Below, one piece after another: positions 25,701 to 40,700 of a stretch of 64,000 nucleotides of DNA. The notes beneath the pieces are model-generated. The model saw nothing but the letters and a program-made list of their open reading frames with translations, ran no database searches and was not told the origin of the DNA. How positions within the stretch are numbered: the first letter of the stretch is position 1; each line of letters opens with the position of its first letter. The stretch comes from Allorhizocola sp044869915 (GTDB lineage: Bacteria > Actinomycetota > Actinomycetes > Mycobacteriales > Micromonosporaceae): contig JBIOYB010000369.1 in the NCBI GenBank assembly GCA_044869915.1, forward strand, positions 1-64,000. The letters are read 5' to 3'. The translations under genes were made by a program, and so were the position numbers.

Positions 25701-28700
25701 GATCTGCAGGAGGTGCTCGGCGCCTTCGCTGAGCTGATCGACGACGTGATCGTCGGCCCGGCCCGGCTCGCGCTCAACCCGCTGTTCGAGTCCCTCGACG
25801 AGCTCAAGCAGATCCCCAGGGAATTCGTCAAGAAGCTCATCGAGCAGCGATTCGGCATCCCCTTCGACCTGTTCGAGCAACTCGTCGGCCTGGCCAACAA
25901 GATGGACCTGGCGACCGTGACGGTCGGCAACACCGTGATTCCGATCTTCAAGCGCGGCGACCACGCCAAGGTCGATGCGTACATGGGGATCCAGGGCCAG
26001 GCGCACTCGGCGCCGATGGACCCGTCACTGGTGAACCGGCCGGGCATGACCTTCTACTCCGGTGCCGTGCAGCAGCTCGACGACAACGTCGAGTTCAACA
26101 AGGCCCTGTTCGCGCCCTACCGCAACTCGGTCGTGCTCACCAAGATGCTGCTGCTGCACGAGGTCAACATCCCGGGCGTGACCAGCACGACGAGCCTTGG
26201 CCAGCTGAGCAAGCTCGTCAACGACTCGCTCGCCGATCTGGGACAGCCCACCGGATACGACTTCTCCAAGCTGCACCTGGTCGGCAACCACGGCGGCAAC
26301 GTGATGACCGCGACCCTGCCGCTGGGCGCGGGCGCGACCACGAGCCAGATCCGCGTCTTCGGGATGTTCTTCGACAACATCACGACGCTGATGACCCGGC
26401 CGACGGACAGCCTGCCGTGGCTGCGCAGCATCGACGGCGACAAGGTGTGGCGGTCCAACACCCACACCACAACGACGATTCTGTACCGGGTGAGCCAGCC
26501 CTACGCCGACAACGCGCAGTTCGCGTGGACGCAGACGGGCCTCGCCGCCGGACAATACGTGATCCAGGCGAGCTGGCTGGCCAACGTGACCCAGCGCTTC
26601 GAGGACCCGTTCTGCGCACCGGGCGACCAGGCCTGCCGCGACGCCTTCGACGCGAAGATCCACGAACTGGATCTGCAGCCATCCGAGAACGCCATCTACG
26701 ACATCTTCGACGGCACGACGCTCATCGGCTCGTTCGTGGTGAACCAGCGGACCTTCAACGCCCAGTTCGTCGACCCCACCGATCGCGTCTCCTTCGACAC
26801 GCTCGGCACCGTCGTGATCTCCAGCGGCACGCTGCGAGTGGTGCTGCGCAAGGGAACCCTGGGCTCGGACCCGGAGACCATCGCGCGGCGCAGGCTGCAG
26901 AGCCTGATCGCTGGCCCGCTGCGCCTCGTGTCGGCGTCGGGTGCGGCAAGCCGGCTGCAGCTCACGCGCAACCCCAGCACGCTCGCGGTCATCCCGGTGG
27001 CGGGCCAGACCTTCACCGAGACCGGCACGCTGGTCACCGGTTACGAGGACCCGGCACAGGTGTGGAACGACCTGGTCTACTCGACGGGCAACGGCAACTT
27101 CACCTTCTGGGAGAGCGCCATCCTGCGGCCGGTCTTCCGGGCACTGTTCCGCGACTGGCAAAACGGCGCGCTGCAGTTCCCCGACCTCGGTGACCCGACG
27201 TCGCCCGACCCCAACGCCGTTGGCCCGATCCCGCTGGGCGGGACGACCGGCCCCTACGGCTCGCCGTTCGAGCAGACCGCTCCCGTGACCCCGGCCGCGC
27301 CGCAGGTCATCTCCGGCAACGTCGTGATCACGGTCACGAGTGGCGACTTCACCACCGACGGCATGATCGGCGACCCGCTGACCGGTCTGGACACGCTGGT
27401 GCTCAACGTGGCGGGCAACGTGTTCATCAACGGCAACATCGGTGGCGGCGGGCTGTTCAGCATCATCATCAACGCCGGTGGCATGATCGTGATCGCCCCG
27501 GGCGTCATCATCCACACGCGACAGTTGGGCACGGGCAACCCGCGCGACGGGCCGTCCATCGGGGACTCGGGTGACATCACCCTCAATGGCGCCGCCATCG
27601 TCATCGGCGCCGGAGCAGCGGTCCTGGCCCACGCGACGAATGGCTTCGCCTCCGGAGACGTGCGACTGCGCGCGGAGAAGGTCCAAAGCATCACCTGGTT
27701 TGCCGGTGTCATCGGGTTCACGAACCCGTTCGACGGCGCCGCCGTCGCACTCGGAGCCGGCACAGCGGTGTCCGGTCGCGACATCGTCATCACCAGTCAC
27801 GCCTCGAATTCGATGACCGCGGACGAAAATGTGCTCTCGCCGGCCGACTTCGGGCTTTTCGAAGAGCTTGCTCAGGTCGTACAGACCTTCCTCGCGCAAT
27901 TCCAGGGTCAGGCCATCGCACTGCTGGCGACCGCGCGGGCGTCCATCAGCGTCGGCAGCGGCAGCATCCTCTCGGCCGACCGCGACATCCTGATCAGCGC
28001 CCTGGCCGAGGCCGACATCACGCTTCGCACCATCGGCAGGCATTACGGCCTGACCCTCGCCCGCTCGGCGCCCGTCGCGACAGTGGGGATCGGCGACGGC
28101 GCGATGCTCACCGCGGGCCGCCTGGTCGATCTGGCCGCGCGGACGGTCAACGACCTCGAGGTCGTCACGATCGTGCCGGCCGGCGGCGACGTGGCCGGGC
28201 TGTCGGTGGCGATGGGCGTGGCCCGCGGGCGCTCCGAGGTCCTGGTGCAGGGCGGATCGGCGATCACGGCGCAGACGGTGAACGTCACCGCCGAGAACAC
28301 CAACTCCTACGTGACGCTGGCGGGCAACCTCACGGGCGCCTTCGGAGCCGGTGCCGCGCTGGGCTTCTACCAGTCGACCGCGACCGCGATCGTGAGCGGG
28401 TTCGTCACCGCGACGAGCCTGACCGTCCTGGCCCGCAGCCGTAACCTGGTGGACCAGACGCGATCCTTCGCCATCGTGCAGATCCCGGTCGCGCCGAGCG
28501 CACTGCTGACCGCGCTGAGCAACTTCCTTCGCGGGATCAACCTGTCGGTGGGCAACGCCAACCTGCCGAGGGTGACCGTCGGTGCGGCGATCACCCTGGC
28601 GGAGAGCGAAAACCGGGCGATCGCGCTCATCGGCGACGGCGCACGGCTGATCCTGGGCAGCCTGCTCGTGCGGGCCCTGGCCGAGGAGCACTTCCAGTCC

Positions 28701-31700
28701 AGCGCGGTCTCGCTCGCGGCCAGCGGCGCCACCGGCGTGGCCGCGGCGCTCAACTGGTCGCGGGTCGCCAACCAGGCCAGCGCGTTCATCGCGCACAACG
28801 CGATCGTGGATGTGTCGCACCGCATCGAGATTTCCGCGAAGGCCGACGTGCTCAGCGCGGGGCCGGTGTTTGACCCCACGGGCCCGGTGGCCACGGCGCT
28901 GCTGCCCCTGCTGAGCATGCTGGCGACGATGCCGTTCGACACGTTCGCGCACTCGGCCGCCGCCGGGCCGAACGCGGCGATCTCCGGCGCCGTCAACTAC
29001 TTCGACGTCTACAACATGGCCGCCGCCGGTGTGGCTCCGGGCGCGTGGCTCAACCAGTTGCTGCCTTCCGCGGCCGATCAGGATGTGGTCATCGACTCGG
29101 TGGCGACGGTGGAGGCGATCCACCTGACCGGCACCCGCACGCCGCTGTCGAACTCGGCGGCGAGCGTCGGCGGCAACGTCAGCGTGGTGTTCATCGACAA
29201 CTACGCCAGGTCCTATGCGGACGATCGGGTGCTGCTGACCGTGGCCCGCGACCTGACCCTGCACAGCCTGACCGTCACCCGCGTGCTCGCGATCGTCGTC
29301 GAAGGCGGTGCCGCGACCGACGTGGCCGTCGACGGAGCGTTCAGCTTCGTGACGATCGGGCACGAGTCGCTGTCCGGCATCGAGGACCGGGCGACCGTCC
29401 GGGCCGGGCGCAACATCCTCCTGCACGCCGACAACGCGACCCGCTCGGTCAACATCGCCGGGGCGCGTGCCGTGGCGCAGAGCGTCGGGGTGGGCGTCGC
29501 GGTAGCGCTCACGATCCTGGCCCGGCCGCGGGCGCTCGCCGACCGGGTGGAGCTCGGCACCGACGACCGGCCGATCGGCGGCAGCAGCGTCAACGCGGTG
29601 ATCGGCAACGTCACCGAGGCGATGGGCGCGATCGGCACGGGTGGCGTGATCGGCTCGGTCAACGCGGGCGGCACGCTCACCCTGCGTGCCACCAATGACA
29701 CCAATGGCCCAGTGGCCAACAAGTTCTGGACCCTTGCCACCGCGGGCGCTGCGGGCACCGGCACTCCCGGCAGCGGCGCACCGGCCTCCGACCCGTTCCA
29801 CGGCTTGGACTCCGGCCTCGGCTTCTCCGGCGACGTCGCGATGAACATCGTGCACCGCCGCACTGAGGCGGCCATCCGCGACGTCGGGACGGTCACCACG
29901 CTCGTGCTCCTGCTCGACGCGTCCGACTCGCCGGTGCTCGTCGGTGCCGCCGGGACCTCGGTGGCGGGCAACAACCTTGGCATCGGCGGCGCCTTCGTCG
30001 GCAACACGCTCACGGCGCGGACCAAGGCGTACACGCAGGACACCACGCTCAACGTGCCGAGCGTCTCGGTGCTGGCCAACACGGCCGCGACGATCCTGTC
30101 CTTCGCCGACGGCGGCAGCGGCACCGCGCAGGGCGGAAGCGTTGCCGGGTCGGCGATCCTGGTCACCACCGACGACCTGGCCCTGGCCGCCCTCGGCGAC
30201 CGCACCCGTGCGCTGAGCCTGGTCGGCACGACGCTCGTGCGGGCACGCTCCACAGTGGACGCCACGTCCGAGGCGGGCGCGTTCTCCTTCACCGTCAACG
30301 GCATCCTGGCGCTGGGCGCGGCCCTGGGCCGGCACAACATCGGCAATGCCGCGCACGCGTTCGTGGGCCAGAACGCCTTCCTCACCGTGGCCGGCGACCT
30401 GCAGCTGTCGGCGTCCACCAGCGAGCGGATCCGGTCGCACGTCGCCTCGCTGGCCGAGGCGCTGCGGCCGGGCGAGCCGATCCGGGTGTACCAGAACCGT
30501 GGCCCACCGAACCAGTTCCCCAACGGCACCAGCGTCGGCACCCCGCGCCTGGTCACCTCGGTCGCGCTCGGCGACCTCGACGGTGACGGCGATCTCGACC
30601 TCGTGACCGGCAACTTCGGCCAGTTCAACCGGGTTTACCTCAACGACGGCACCGGGGCCTTCGACTCCGGTGAGGACATCGGCACCGATCTGCTGCTCTT
30701 CCTCGCGGCCCTGCGGGCGCCCACCGCGCAGCAGGTGCTCAACTCGCAGGTCCCCGACTTCACCACCGCCATCGCACTGTCCGACGTGGACGGCGACGGC
30801 GACCTGGACGTGGTGGCGGCCAACTACCTGCAGCCCGGCCGGGTGTACCTGAACAACGGCAAGGGCAAGTTCTTCGCCGGCATCGACTTCACCGAAGCGG
30901 GTCTGCTCGCCAGCGATGTGGCGCTGGGCGATCTCGACGGCGACGGCCGCCCCGACGCGGTGGTCACCACGCTCGGCCAGGGCAACCGGCTCTATCGCAA
31001 CATCGGCGGCGGCTCCTTCGCGGCGGCGCAGATGCTGCGCTCGCAGGCCCACCCCACCGCGCAGGAGAACGACTTCTCCACCTCGGTCGCGCTGGGCGAC
31101 ATGGACCGCGACGGCGACCTCGACATCATCGTCGGCAACGTCGGCCTCGACCTGTCGTGGCTGGTAGACCGGGCGCTGATCGGCATCGAGGACCTCGTCG
31201 AGGACGCCATCGTCTTCATCGGCGACCTGATCCAGCGCGGTCTGGTCAGCCTCATCGATCTCGTCGAGAGTGGCCTGCTGAACCTGCTCGACTTCCTCGG
31301 CGCCCGCGAGGTGTCCATCGCCGATCTGGTCAACAGCGGCCTGACCAACCTGCAGGAGCTTGTGCGCCGGGGCCTGCTCGGGCTGCCCGACTTCGTCGAC
31401 CGGCCCATCTCCCGGGCGGATCTGATCTCCTCCGGCCTGGTCACCGCCGAGCAGCTCGACTCGGTCTTCGGCCCCGGGGTCGACCCGTCCATCACCGCGC
31501 TGGTGAACTCGGGCCTCGTGCTGCTGCGGCAGCTGGTGCTCGACCAGCTGGTGCGCCTGGAGGATCTGGCACCGGGCAGCACCACGATCCCACTCGGTGA
31601 TCTGGTCAACTCGGGCGCGGTCACCCTGCGCGACCTCGTCCGCGAGGGCATCACGGATCTGCAGGACCTCGTGCGCGACCGGCTCGACGTGCGGCGCCTG

Positions 31701-34700
31701 ATCGATTCGGGCCTGGCCGACCTCGGCGACCTCATCAACAACAACCTGATCCCGCGCGATCAGATCGACCTGTCCAACCTGAGCCTGGACGACCTGCGCG
31801 ACGCCTTGCGTGTGGGTGCGGCGAGCCGCGTCTATGTCAACGGTGGCGGAGCCGCGCCGCTCGCCATGCGCTTCACCAACCGCGTGGACATCACGACGGC
31901 GCCGACCCAGGCGATCGCGGTCGGCGACGTGGACCGCGACGGCGACCTGGACATCGTGTTCGGCAACACGCTTGCCGCGCCCAGGTTTGCCCGCAACACG
32001 ACGGCGACGCCGGGCGGGCCGATCACCTTCACGGTGACGTCGGTTGGCAGCGACAACGCGCTCACACAAGCTGTCGCGCTCGGCGACATCGACGGCGACG
32101 GCGACCTCGACCTGATCGTCGGCAACCTGGGCACCGAAAACCGCCTGCACCGCTTCAACAACGGCGCGTTCGGCGCGGGCGAGGACATCACCGGCGACGA
32201 GCACTGGACCACCTCGGCCGCGCTGGGCGACCTGGACCGCGACGGCGACCAGGACCTCGTGGTCGGCAACGCCAAGCCCAACGTGGGCATCGCCGGCTCG
32301 GTCTCCTCGATCGTGACCAACGCCGATGTGCGGGCCTACATCGCGGCGGGCGCGGTCGTGCTGGTCACGCAGACCATCAGCGTCCTGGCCGACGACCGCA
32401 CCGACATCGTCAGCACCACCGGCGCGGGCGTGGACGGCTCGACGATCAGCATCGGCGCCTCCTTCTCCCACGTGCAGATCGGCCGCAACGTCCAGGCCTA
32501 CGTGAGCGGCACGACCAACAGCTCCACCCTGACGGTCCAGGCGACCAGCGGCGACGTCATCTCGTCGCACGCGGTCGGCAAGGTGACCGCCCAGGAACTC
32601 GGTCTGGTCGCGTCGGTGGCCTTCACCGAGATCGGCGGGCTCACCGAGGCGTCCATCCGCGACAGTGCGAACGTCGTCGCCACCAACGTCTTCGTGATCG
32701 TCGGCTACACGTCCGACATCTTCGGCCGGGCCGGTGCGGTGGCGGGCTCGGCCACCGTGAGCCTGGGCGCGGCGGGTGCGATCGTGCTGACGAAGGCGAC
32801 CCACTACGCCAACATCCGTGGCGGGGCAACCGTCGTCACCGCGACGGGCAACATCGTGGTCGACGCGCACAGCACCGAGCTCTACCGGTTGCGTGCCGGA
32901 GCCGTCGGCGTGGGCACCCTGGGCATCGGCGGATCGGCGGCCTTCGCCATCACCGGCTCGGTCACGCGCGCCACCATCGAGACCGGCAGCACCACCACCA
33001 GCGGCCTGGACGTCACGGTGAGCGCGACTCGGCAGGCCACAGTCAACACCATCGCCGGTGCCGCGGCGCTCGGTGTGCTCGGCGGCATAGGAATATCGGG
33101 GGCGGGCACCTACACGCATGCGGCGCAGACCGACGCGACCGCGAGCGGGATCGTCAACGCCGGACGGGATCTGCTCGTCCGCGCCACGGCCACCGACTCG
33201 ATCTTCGCCCTCGCGGCCGGCTTCGGGCTTGGCCTCGCCGCCGGTGTCGCGGCGTCGGTCGCGCTGGTCGCCACCGCCGCACAGACCCGGGCGCGGATCG
33301 ACGGCGCCACCATCGTCGCCGGGCGTGACGTGCTCGTCGGCGCCACCCACCAGGTCGAGGTCGACTCCTTCGCCGGGGTCGCCGCGGCAGGCCTGCTCCT
33401 GGGCACGGGCGCGGCCGCGTCGGTCACGATGCTCGCCGACCGCACCGAGGCGGTCATCGGCGGCAACGCGCACGTCAGGGCGGGCAACCACCTGATGGTG
33501 CAGGCGAGTTCGGCCGAGGAGGTCGACGCGTTCGGCGCCGGTGTCGGCATCGCGCTCCTGCTGACGGTCAACGTTTCCGGCGTGCTCGTGCTCGCCGATC
33601 CGGTGACGCTGGCGCACATCGACGCGGCGCTCATCGAGGTCGACGGCAACGTGATCGTCTCCGCGGTGCGGGTGTCCGAAGTGGACGCCTTCGCCGGTGT
33701 GGTCGGCGCGGCCCTGGTCGCCGGGGTCGGCGCCTCCGGTTCGGTGGTCCGCCACGGCGAGCAGACCGAGGCGTTCCTTGGCGCCGGTGCGGACGTGCGC
33801 GCCCGCGGCGTCACCGGGACAAGCATGGTGCGGGTGGACCGCACCCCCACCGGCTTGCCGCTGAGCCGGCCGATCCGCGGTGTGGCCATCATCGCGCTGT
33901 CCTTCAAGGACGTCGCGTCGATCAGCGTGGGCGGATCGGCCTCCATCGGCGCGAGCCTCGCGGTCTCGCTCAACCTCACGGTCATCGGCGGCGCGACGCG
34001 AGCCTACGTGGCCAACGGCGCCAAGGCCGGACTCTTCCCGAGCGGTGTGCCGCCGCCGCACGCCGACCAGATCGTGGTCGTCCTCGCCGACGACACCACC
34101 GTCATCGCCGGCTTCGCCGGGGCGCTCTCGGCGTCGATCGCCGCCGGAGTGGGCGCGGGCATCGACGCGCACACCATCGTCAACACCGTCGAAGCGGCGG
34201 TCGCGGGCGAGGTGGCCGCGCAACTGGACGTGGAGATCCGGGCACTGTCCATTCACGACGTGCTGTCGATCTCCGCCTCCCTGGACATCGCGATCGTCAC
34301 GGCCGTGGCGGGCGCCGGGGGAGTGCACCTGGTCGCCCCGACCACCCGGGCCATCGTCACCGCCACCGGCATCGTCACCGCGCTGGGCAGCGTGGTCGTC
34401 GTGGCCGACGCCCTGACCGATCTGGACGTGATCGCGGGCGTGGCAAGCACTTCCACCATCGGAGCCGCCGCGTCGGCGGGCCTGGTGCTGCTGGGCAAGA
34501 AGACCGAGGCCCTCGTCAACGGCCGGGTGACCGCGCTGGGCACCCGCCCCGGGATCAGCACCAACACCGGGCGCTTCATCGTCACCCACACGGCCGACCT
34601 CGCCCACATCCCGGGCATGGCCGGAGCGCTGCTGCTGACCGTGGTGGGCTTCGTCTTCGAGAACCCGATCCGCGACGCGCTCGAGCAGCTGTTCGACTTC

Positions 34701-37700
34701 GACGGCGAGCTCGAATTCCTGGACATCACGCCGGTGGACGCGCCGCCGGTCGACCCGGACTGGACGGGCGCCCGCCACGTCGCGCTCGAGCGGGCGACGG
34801 TCCGGGGCCTGTCGGTCACCGCCACGTCCCGCGACGACCTCGACACCCTCGTGCTCGGCTTCGCCTCGTCGTCCATCATCGCCGCGCCGGAGCTCTCGGC
34901 CGCCGCCGTGGTCACGGCGAGCCGCACGACTGCGCGCGTCGGGCTCGACGCGCGGGTCAACGCCGCGACCGTGCAGATCGTGGCGGGGTCGGACATCTTC
35001 GCCTTCCTGCTGACCGGCGGCGCCTCGGTCGTCGGGACCGTGGGCGCGGCTGCCGGTGGCGCGGCGGGCATCGCGCTGCTGTCGGACACCACCGAGGCCA
35101 ACGTCGGCGACACCGCGATCGTCAACAGCGACAACGACATCCTGGTGCTGGCGCTGGCGTCGCAGGACGTGCTGGTGGTCTCGGCCGGGTTCGCCGCCAG
35201 CGGCCGGGTCACCCACTTCACCGCCGAGGTCTCGCTGTCGATGGCCGCGGTCCGCAGCCACACCCGTGCCTACGTCAACGGCACGGCGCGGCTCGAGGCA
35301 CAGGGCAACGTCCTCATCCTCGCCGTGGACACCACGGACATCGACCTGATCGCCGGCTCGGCCGTGTTCGGCCAGAGCGTCGTGGGTGTGGGCATCGGGG
35401 CGACGCTCGCCATCATCGCCAAGGACACCCAGGCGTTCGTGGGCACGGGCGCGACCGTCATCGCCCACGGCCTCACCCCTGGCTTCATCTCGGTGCTGCG
35501 GGACCAGGTCGACCCGACGTTCGCGAGCAAGCTCATCAAGGGCGTGGGCGTGCAGGCGCGCTCGTTCGACAACGTGTTCAGCATCGCCGCGGCCGGTACC
35601 TCATCGAATGCCGTCATCGGCGTCTCGGGCGCGATCTCGATCGTGCTCGCGGACTCGCGCACCACGGTCACCGTCGACGGCACCATCATCGCGCCGACGA
35701 TCAGCCTGGTCGCCGCCGGGCAGACCGTCGTGTTCGGACTGCCGGTGAACGTGACCCAGGGCGTGCTCACCGCGGGCGTCGGCCTGGACGCGGGCGTCAT
35801 CGACAACTCGATCCAGACCATTGTGGACAGTCACGCGAACCTCCAAGCCACGATCGACATCGAGATCCTGGCGCTGTCGCGCATCGAGGTCGACAGCTTC
35901 ATCGCCAACGTCGGCTCGTCCGACTTCGCCGGCATCAACATCATCGCGTCGATCTACCGGATCCGCGCCGACCTGCCCGACCCGCTCAAGGACCTCAACC
36001 CGTTCAGCTCCGAGAGCATCACGGTCAAGCTCGACGACCTGCTCGCCCGCTTTACCCAGCCCGGCGGCAACGGCCTGCGCGACATCATCGGCGGCTACGC
36101 CAACATCGTTCCCGCGATCGGCGATCTGGGTCAGCTCTTCGACGACCTCGCGCCGGACGCGCCGGTGTCGGGCGGCATGGCCGGACCGGTGCGCGGCCTC
36201 GGCGCGGTCGCCCGGGTGCGCGGCACCGTGCACGCCAACAACGACGTGCTGATCGCGGCCCGCGAGCGCACGGACGTCGCGCAGGACACCGCGACCGCCG
36301 CGCTGATCGTCTTCATCATCACCCAGGCGAGCGGCAACACCGACCCGATCAACCTGCGCCCGGATCGCGCCTTCCTCGCGGCCGGCGGCAAGGCCACGGC
36401 GATCGTCGAGAGCGACGCGAACGTCAGCGCCGGCCGGGACGTCATCATCAGCGCGGCCGTGGAGAACGACCACACCGCGCTCGCGGCCACGGCCAACCTC
36501 ACCACCGCCAACGTGGTCGAGGCCGGCGTGGACCACGCGACCGTCACCGCCGGGCGCAACGTGAACATCAACGCCTCCGAAGACACGATGACCGTGGCAT
36601 GGGCGATCCTGCCGCAGTTCGACGGCCTGCAGATGAAGGAGGGCAAGAACACCGTCCGCAACACGGTCCGGGCCTTCGTCCGCAACGCCGCCAACGTCAC
36701 CGCCGCCGGCACGGTCTCGATCACCGCCACTGACGACACGGTCGCCCTCGTGGTCGCGAACGCGATGACGCTGGGCAAGGAGGGCCCGTTCAGCGGCAAG
36801 GTGCCCGCGACCGGTTACGCCCGCGCGATCAACGATGTGGCCAACACGGTCAGCGCCTTCATCGAGGGCTCGCGGGTCCTGGGCCCCAACGGCGTCCTGG
36901 TCCGGGCGGAGTCGGACCCGACCCTGGTGACGGTCGCGCTCGGCATAGCCGAGGCGACCCAGTGGGCGGTGCTCGCCGGATCGTGGAGCACCAACACGAT
37001 CGCGAGCATCATCGGCGCGCACATCTCCGCATCGTCCGATGTGGACGCTCCGGCCGGCACGGTGCGCGTGGAGGCCAACGACGACGCCAACATCGTGGCG
37101 ATCGCGGGCAACGCGGCCATCGCCGACGGCAAGTTCGCCATCGGCGGCACGCTGGCCCAAAACGAGATCCGCACGACCGTGACGGCCTCCATCACGGCGT
37201 CCACAGTGGACGCGCTGCTGGTCGAGGTCATCGCGATCGAGGACGGCGACATCACGTCCATCGCGATCGGCGTGCAGGTGGCCGACCAGGGCGCGATCGG
37301 CGGCTCGGTCACGACCAATGAGATCGCCGACAACGTCAGCGCCTTCATCAGCGCCGGTGCTCGGGTGACCGCGGGCACGGTGCGCGTGACCGCGAGCGAC
37401 GACACGGCGCTGTTCGCCCTTGCCGGCAGCGCGGCCGCGAGCACGGGCTTCGGCGCGGGCGGCGCGTCGGTCTCGCTGAACAAGAGCAGCACCAAGGTCC
37501 GCGCCTACATCACCGGCAGCGGCACCGTGGTCACGGCCACGACCGGAAACATTGAGCTGCTTGCCTTCTCGAGCCCGAGGCTGGAGTCCATCACGGCGGC
37601 GGGCTCGGGCTCGGAGACGCTCACGGCAGCGGCCGCGATCGCCAAGAACGACATCACCGACGTGGTGACCGAGGCCTTCATCTCCGACCAGGCAACGGTT

Positions 37701-40700
37701 GTCGCGGCCGGGACGGTCTCGCTGACCGCGCTCGACGACTCGCTGATCCGGGTCATCGCCGCCTCCGGCTCCGGCGCGAGCAGCGTGTCGGGCGCCGCGT
37801 CGATCGCGCTCAACAAGATCGCCTCGCGGACGGCCGCCTACATCACCACCGGCGCTCAGGTCACCGGCGCCTCGGTGCGGCTGCGCGCAGGCGCCACGGC
37901 CAGCACGCTCACCGCGCCCCCGACCGTCGTGGGCGACGCCATCGCGCTCCTGGGTCTGGGACTCTCGTCCATCCCGACCGCGCGCATCGAGGCCGTCGTC
38001 ATCGCCGGCACGGGCTCTGGCTCGGTGGCCGTGGGCGCGTCCATCGCCACCAACGAGCTGCGCATGGTGATCGAGGCCTTCATCTCGGCCGGCGCCAGGG
38101 TCACCGGCACCACGCTGGTTGAAGCTGTTGACGCGTCCGGGATCGCGGTCTTCGCGGGCTTCGGCGCCGGGTCCGGCACGGCAGCGGGCGGCGCGGTGGT
38201 CGCGACCAACGACATCCGCAACACGCTTCGCGCCTTCGTCACCGACCAGGGCACGACCGTCACGGGCAACCGGCTCGACGTGCGGGCCGACTCCAGCACC
38301 ATCATCAAGTCGACCGCACTGGTCGGCGCGGGCGCGGGCAGCTTCGCCGGCACCGGTTCGGTGGCGCTCAACGACATCGCCAACACGGTCGAGGCGAACA
38401 TCTCGGCACAGGCGACGGTCAACGCGATCGTCGGCATGGCGGCGATCGACGCCTCCCAGATCTCCTCGCTCGCCGCGGCGGGTGCCGGGTCGGGCGGCGG
38501 CGCGCTCACGGGTGCCTTGAGCACCAACAAGATTGCCAACCTCGTGCGCGCCTTCGTCAACGCGTCGGCGGTCGTCACCGGCGCCGAGCTGCGGGCGATC
38601 GCCAACGAGAACGCGACCATCCGCAACACGGCGGCCGGCGGCGGCGGCGCGGCCTACTTCTCGCTCGTCGGCTCGCTGGCGGTCAACGAGATCGACAACA
38701 CGGTCGAGGCCTTCGCCGCCTCGTCGGCGCGGATCCTGGCGAGCGGGCTCATCGAGTTCAACGCCTCGGACACCTCGGTCATCAGCTCGCTGTCCGGCCA
38801 GGGCGGCGGATCGGGCGGCGTGTCCATCGGGGCCGCGGGCGCGTACAGCACCATCAAGAACAAGACCCGCGCGTACATCGACAACGCCACGGTCACCTCG
38901 ACCGCGGGCAGCATCCTGGTCATCGCGCGGCAGCGGCCGGCGATCCTGTCCATCGCCGTCGGCGGCACGGGCGCGCTCTACGCGGGCATCGCCGGATCGG
39001 TGGTCGCCAACAAGGTCACCACCACGACCGAGGCGAGCATCCGCAACAACGCGGTCGTCACGGCCGACGGCAGCGTGGTCGTCAGCGCGATGCTGGACCT
39101 CGGCGACGTCTTCGCCGAGCCGCTGAGCCTCAGCGACCTCGCCGGCGCGCAGGCGCTGATCAGCCAGTCGACCGACGGCATCAACTCCTTCGCGGGCGCG
39201 GCGGCGGGCGGTCTGGGCGGCGCGGCCGGCTCGGTCATCTACAACGTGATCGCCAATGTGACCCGCGCCTTCGTGATCGACTCGATCGTGGTGGCGCTCG
39301 GTCACGGTGCGGCGGTGGGCATCGCCCGCTACAACCCGGACAACGGCGTGCTGGACACCGAGTTCATCAACGGCCTGGCCGTGGTCGCGACCTCGCGCGA
39401 GGACATCGACGTCATCACGGTCACGCTCGCGGGCGGCTTCATCGGGCTCGGCGGCGACGTCTCGTTCAACAAGATCACAGACACGACCGAGGCCTTCATC
39501 GCGCGCAGCACAATCAACTCGGCCGCCAACTTCGGCGCCAGCGTGATCGTGCGGGCGCACCAGGAGACCGAGATCGACATCTTCGGCCTCGGCGCGGTCG
39601 GCGGTGCCGGCGCGGCGGTGGGTGTCGTCGACTCGACCCAGATCCTCAACGACACCAGGGCTTTCATCGGCGCGGGCGCGACCGTCTACGCCGCCTCGGC
39701 CGAGGTGAGCGCGCGGACGCGCGAGGACCTCTACGCGTTCCTGATCGGCGCGGGCGGCGGCTTCATCGCCCTCGTCGGGTCGGTGGCCGCCAACTCGATC
39801 GCGAGCAACACCGACGCCTTCATCCAGAGCGCCGACGTGTTCTCCCTGGGCGCGATCGCCATACTCGCCGAGAACAACACGTCGATCACGGTCAACACCG
39901 TCGCGGCCGCGGGCGGCGTGGGCGCGGCCGGCGGCGCGATCGCGGTCAGCTCGATCAAGAACACGACGCGGGCGCAATCCCTTGGCGCGCACCTGACCGC
40001 GGCCGGGCTCATCTCGATCACGGCCGACAGCACCGAGAAGATCACCGGTCACGTCGCCACCCTGGCCGGCGGCCTGGTGGCCCTGGGCGCGTCGGTCTTC
40101 GTGCACAGCATCGAGACCATCACCGAGGCGCGTGTCGTCTCGTTCGGCCTGCGCGACTCGCTGCTGCAGGCGGGCAGCGTCCGGATCAGCGCGACCGATC
40201 TGGGCCGGCTCGAGGCCATCGTCGGCGGCGCGGTGGGCGGCTTCGGTGCCGCGGGTGCCGCGGTAACCGTTGGCGCGCTTCGCAACCGGGTGGTGGCCGA
40301 GGTCGGGCCGCGCACCTCCATCGCGGCGGTCGGCACGGTCGAGATCCTGGCCACCTCGCACCACGAGATCGACACCACGGTCATCAGCGGCGTCGGCGGC
40401 GTGATCGCCCTGAACGCGGCGGTCGCCGTGATGAGCCTCGGCGGAGCGGTGGACGAGGTCGCGAGCCAGGAGTTCGGCGTCGACGGGCTGCTGCCCAAGG
40501 CCAACGCCGACCTGTCCATGCGCCACCCGGCACTGGTCGAGGGCCTGAGCTACTTCTTCGCCGCGCCGGCGGACGTGGATTCCGCGGCCAACACCGTGCA
40601 CCTCGCCGGCCACACGTTCGTCAACGGCGACGCGGTCGTCTACACCACGGGCAACTCCGGCGGGACCGGCAAGGTCGGCGGGCTGGACGAGGGCCGCATC

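Noticed and set aside
26025..35468. 3,147-codon open frame on the minus strand inside the giant gene
   Set aside because: It is antisense to clearly domain-bearing sequence, rich in Arg/Gly/His/Asp and lacks any recognisable motif; a by-product of high GC and repeat codon patterns.
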